A stretch of 25,586 nt of DNA, taken from an uncultured Eubacterium sp. GTDB taxonomy: Bacteria > Bacillota > Clostridia > Lachnospirales > Lachnospiraceae. The notes under the pieces were generated by a model. It did not search any database. It was not told the origin of the DNA and was given only the letters and a program-made list of their open reading frames with translations. Shown one piece after another: positions 23,818 to 25,586 of the stretch. The translations under genes and the position numbers were made by a program. The stretch spans positions 1-25,586 of the forward strand of contig CALGGT010000047.1 of assembly GCA_937915825.1 (NCBI GenBank). The letters run 5' to 3'. Every line of letters starts with the position of its first letter. The stretch's first letter is position 1.

Positions 23818-24672
23818 ATGATGCATAGAGTTTTCATTACATTCAGAAAAAATATTGTAGTTTTTTTATTAACTTTATCCCTATTTACGATCGATCAAAA
23901 TCTATCTGTGACGCCTTCCTATGCGGCTGATACATCAACAACGGATGTAACGGATACATCAACGGATGATGCATCTGATACAACGCAAAAAGATATTCGG
24001 ATTAAGTATTTTACGAAATTTGATGGAAATATTCTTGTTAAAGGGAAAACTCTTAGATTAAAAACTACCTCTACAAGGACGAATGGAGTTCAATGGATAT
24101 CTAAAAATACAAAAATTGCTTCTGTTGATCAAACCGGTGTGGTAAAGGGGAAAAAAATAGGAACGGCACGAATCTGTTTGAAAAAAGATGGACAGGTGAT
24201 TGATTCCGTTCTTATCAATGTTACTTCTAAGAAAATTCTAAAAGTATGTAAAACCGCATATAAGATAAATGCCGGTAAATACAGTATGGCAAAAAGGATG
24301 AAGAAAGGATATTTTGATTGTTCTTCAATCGTATGGCGTTCTTACGCGAATGCGGGTATTTATATTGGTAGCAAAAGTTACGCGCCAAATGGTAATGAAA
24401 TATATCGTGCGCTGAAAGCAAGTAAAAAGATAATTAAGAAACCGAAAAGGAAACATGGAGAGTATATTCCGTTCCGAGTTGGCGATATTATTCTTGGAAC
24501 CGATCCAAAGAATTGCCACCCCTATTTGATTTATGATATTGAGCATTGGGAAGAGGGATACGTAGTATATTTCTGCACCATGTATGGAAACCATTCAAAA
24601 GAGGATGGGGGGTATTTTGAATACAACGTTAAAAAAAGTAAGATCGGTCCGATCGGGAGATTTTTTGCCTGA
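23818..24672 (+). CDS. Secreted NlpC/P60-like protein with Big2-type domain
   Basis: A 284-residue exported protein. A signal peptide spans about residues 1-37 (IVVFLLTLSLFTIDQNLS), followed by a Thr/Asp/Ser-rich stretch. Residues about 60-140 are a bacterial Ig-like group 2 domain (KGKTLRLKTTST, WISKNTKIASVDQTGVVKGKKIGTARI). The C-terminal 140 residues resemble an NlpC/P60 cysteine peptidase, with C168 in Y-F-D-C-S-S-I-V and, after FRVGDIILG, H234 in CHPYLIYDI. The usual HVGIY is changed to CHPYLIY, so activity on peptidoglycan peptides is likely but unproven. ATG at 23818, nine bases after AGGAGG; a second ATG follows directly. It has its own strong promoter and stands alone, so it is probably a wall-remodelling enzyme. 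Confidence 0.85.
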   Translation: MMHRVFITFRKNIVVFLLTLSLFTIDQNLSVTPSYAADTSTTDVTDTSTDDASDTTQKDIRIKYFTKFDGNILVKGKTLRLKTTSTRTNGVQWISKNTKIASVDQTGVVKGKKIGTARICLKKDGQVIDSVLINVTSKKILKVCKTAYKINAGKYSMAKRMKKGYFDCSSIVWRSYANAGIYIGSKSYAPNGNEIYRALKASKKIIKKPKRKHGEYIPFRVGDIILGTDPKNCHPYLIYDIEHWEEGYVVYFCTMYGNHSKEDGGYFEYNVKKSKIGPIGRFFA

Positions 24673-24876
24673 AAGTATCTTATTTTAGCAGGGAAATAAA
24701 AAAGACCTCCTTTTTCCTTTTTTAGCAGAAACCGGTCTTTCCATAATTTCCAGTACATCGAAAACATCGGATCTCCCAAAAATCTTTTCCCTCCCAAAAG
24801 ATTTATGGAGTTTCATTATGTTTGACTTGTGCGGAACGGTTTTTGAGTGTGCCAATATTAAAATTATGTGGTATGA
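24673..24876. other. Intergenic gap with a weak hairpin
   Basis: This 204-base gap lies between the convergent NlpC-like and DUF1294 genes. AAAGACC (24701-24707) and GGTCTTT (24734-24740) could pair around a T-rich loop, and TTTTAGCAG occurs twice. I see no convincing terminator, gene or operator. A plus-strand frame starting at 24818 is the shadow of the DUF1294 gene. Confidence 0.3.
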
Positions 24877-25167
24877 TCACCACCCAAGCCACCTGCGAAT
24901 CATCCATACAGCTAAAACTATATGCAAAATCAAAATCGCCGGCATTCCAACAACAAAATACCAATGCTTTGTTTTATGTCTGAATATATACATTCCAGCC
25001 CATGTGCCAACACTCCCACCCAGCAGGCTCACGAGAAAAAGCATCTTTTCAGGTATTCTCCATGCTCCCCGCCTTGCCTTGGATTTATCAGCACCCATCA
25101 CAACGAATCCAATCATATTCATGATCACCAGATAGGCAACCATCCATAATACAATGTTTTCAGTCAC
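24877..25167 (-). CDS. DUF1294 family membrane protein
   Basis: A 96-residue integral membrane protein with three hydrophobic segments. The family core is clear: NMIGFVVMGADKSKARRGAWRIPEKML, then LLGGSVGTWAGMYIFRHKTKHWYF, then GMPAILILHIVLAVW. The family is widespread in bacteria and has no known biochemical role. The GTG start at 25167 is preferred because GAGGAG lies eight bases upstream; a GTG three codons earlier is only a couple of bases from that site. It follows the flavodoxin stub by 28 bases and the HAD gene upstream on the same strand, so the three probably share a transcript. Confidence 0.9.
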   Translation of the reverse strand: MTENIVLWMVAYLVIMNMIGFVVMGADKSKARRGAWRIPEKMLFLVSLLGGSVGTWAGMYIFRHKTKHWYFVVGMPAILILHIVLAVWMIRRWLGW

Positions 25168-25195
25168 TGCAAACACTCCTCAAATCTGCCAGATA

Positions 25196-25273
25196 TCATA
25201 AGGTCTCCGCATCCTTTGCAATTTTAGCTGTCGTTCCCTGTGCACGAAAGTAAACAATTAATGTCTTGTGCAT
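25196..25273 (-). pseudogene. 25-aa flavodoxin N-terminal stub
   Basis: A start codon at 25273 with AGGAGG ten bases upstream opens a 25-codon frame (MHKTLIVYFRAQGTTAKIAK and five more residues) that stops at 25196. It is the first strand, FMN-binding loop and first helix of a flavodoxin (compare VYFSATGTT in related proteins). The rest of a flavodoxin is absent, and the DUF1294 gene follows. The good ribosome binding site suggests a recent deletion. It could still be expressed as a short peptide. Its gap to the HAD stop is 17 bases. Confidence 0.65.
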
Positions 25274-25290
25274 AATGTCACTACCTCCTC

Positions 25291-25586
25291 TCACTCCGTG
25301 GATTCATTCAAATTATCAAAGTGAAGCCTTTCAAGCTTTTCATTTGTTACCGTTCTATCTATAATCGACTTTACAAGCCCATCCATATCAGAGTCTTCGC
25401 TATAATCCGCCGCAGCAAAAAACTTTATCCGGTTTTCTCTCATCATGCGGTGAACTTTAGTTTTGTCATTTTTCACGGGATCATATACGCCTATCGAATG
25501 ACCGCCGTAGGAATTAACAAGCTTCATACATGGGATATCCGTGTCACTGTCCCCTATGTAAATCATATTTCTGAATGGCACCCTTA
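25291..25586 (-). CDS. HAD-superfamily hydrolase, C-terminal part (cut by window edge)
   Basis: The frame is open to the window end, so only about 97 C-terminal residues are present. The sequence NMIYIGDSDTDIPCMKLVNSYGGHSIGVYDP is motif IV (G-D-S-D-T-D) of haloacid-dehalogenase-type phosphatases, and FFAAADYSEDSDMDGLVKSIIDRT is the usual C-terminus of a Clostridia subgroup. The catalytic DxD motif and the cap lie outside the window. The GTG at 25581 is an internal codon, not the start. The substrate is unknown. It is followed closely by the flavodoxin stub and the DUF1294 gene on the same strand. Confidence 0.88.
   Translation of the reverse strand, partial: RVPFRNMIYIGDSDTDIPCMKLVNSYGGHSIGVYDPVKNDKTKVHRMMRENRIKFFAAADYSEDSDMDGLVKSIIDRTVTNEKLERLHFDNLNESTE

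Noticed and set aside
24818..25135. 105-aa plus-strand frame opposite DUF1294
   Set aside because: DUF1294 is a strong family match with a good ribosome binding site on the other strand.
1..25586. Anti-phage defence, toxin-antitoxin or biosynthetic gene cluster
   Set aside because: RecD2, the phosphoesterase and the regulators are explained by ordinary roles, and no pairing or signature of such a system is present.

Overview
The window looks like a chromosomal segment of a gut Clostridia, most likely a Lachnospiraceae. Moderate GC, strong AGGAGG-type ribosome binding sites, BspA-type leucine-rich surface proteins, an InlB-B-like repeat, a lipoprotein-anchored glycosidase and paired MATE/TetR genes all fit. 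The genus cannot be fixed from sequence alone. I see no tRNA, rRNA, CRISPR array, prophage or intact transposase.

Layout. Positions 1-4384 are all on the minus strand: an AraC-type regulator, galactokinase (galK), a 74-aa protein, a metallophosphoesterase and two small membrane proteins. The last of these ends inside a 160-bp interrupted palindrome. At 4697-8494 (plus) is a 1265-aa secreted GH95 alpha-L-fucosidase with a discoidin-like insert and a BspA-like tail. It is followed by a small orphan ORF and a strong hairpin that separates it from the convergent recD2 helicase (8838-11093, minus) and a PAS-GGDEF-EAL protein (11232-12962, minus). A cytoplasmic GH29 alpha-L-fucosidase lies at 13141-14616 (minus). 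Positions 14732-14923 hold a promoter and terminator pair that may make a small RNA. It is followed by an oxidative-stress operon (ferritin-like, flavodoxin, OhrR-type MarR; 15015-16377). Positions 16457-18302 (minus) carry a secreted BspA-like protein, a coupled 51-aa membrane peptide and a hypothetical protein. A GH27 alpha-galactosidase lipoprotein is at 18415-20796 (minus). A MATE exporter and TetR regulator follow at 21107-23267. The end holds a possible broken PPC-like gene, a secreted NlpC/P60-like protein, a DUF1294 membrane protein, a 25-aa flavodoxin stub and the C-terminal part of a HAD hydrolase cut by the window edge.

How the genes fit together. Three glycosidases and galK form a plausible host-glycan module. 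Surface GH95 would remove alpha-1,2-fucose, the membrane-anchored GH27 would release terminal alpha-galactose, cytoplasmic GH29 would finish imported fucosylated oligosaccharides, and GalK would phosphorylate released galactose. This matches H- and B-type blood-group or mucin glycans, but no transporter or fucose pathway is visible here. The AraC gene lies divergent to GH95 and upstream of galK, so it is the natural candidate regulator. The most unusual points are the two glycosidases with domains spliced into their catalytic modules, the lipoprotein-to-GH27 fusion with a possible internal start, the candidate small RNA, and the dyad over the NlpC promoter and ribosome binding site. I did not find a convincing wholly new multi-gene system.
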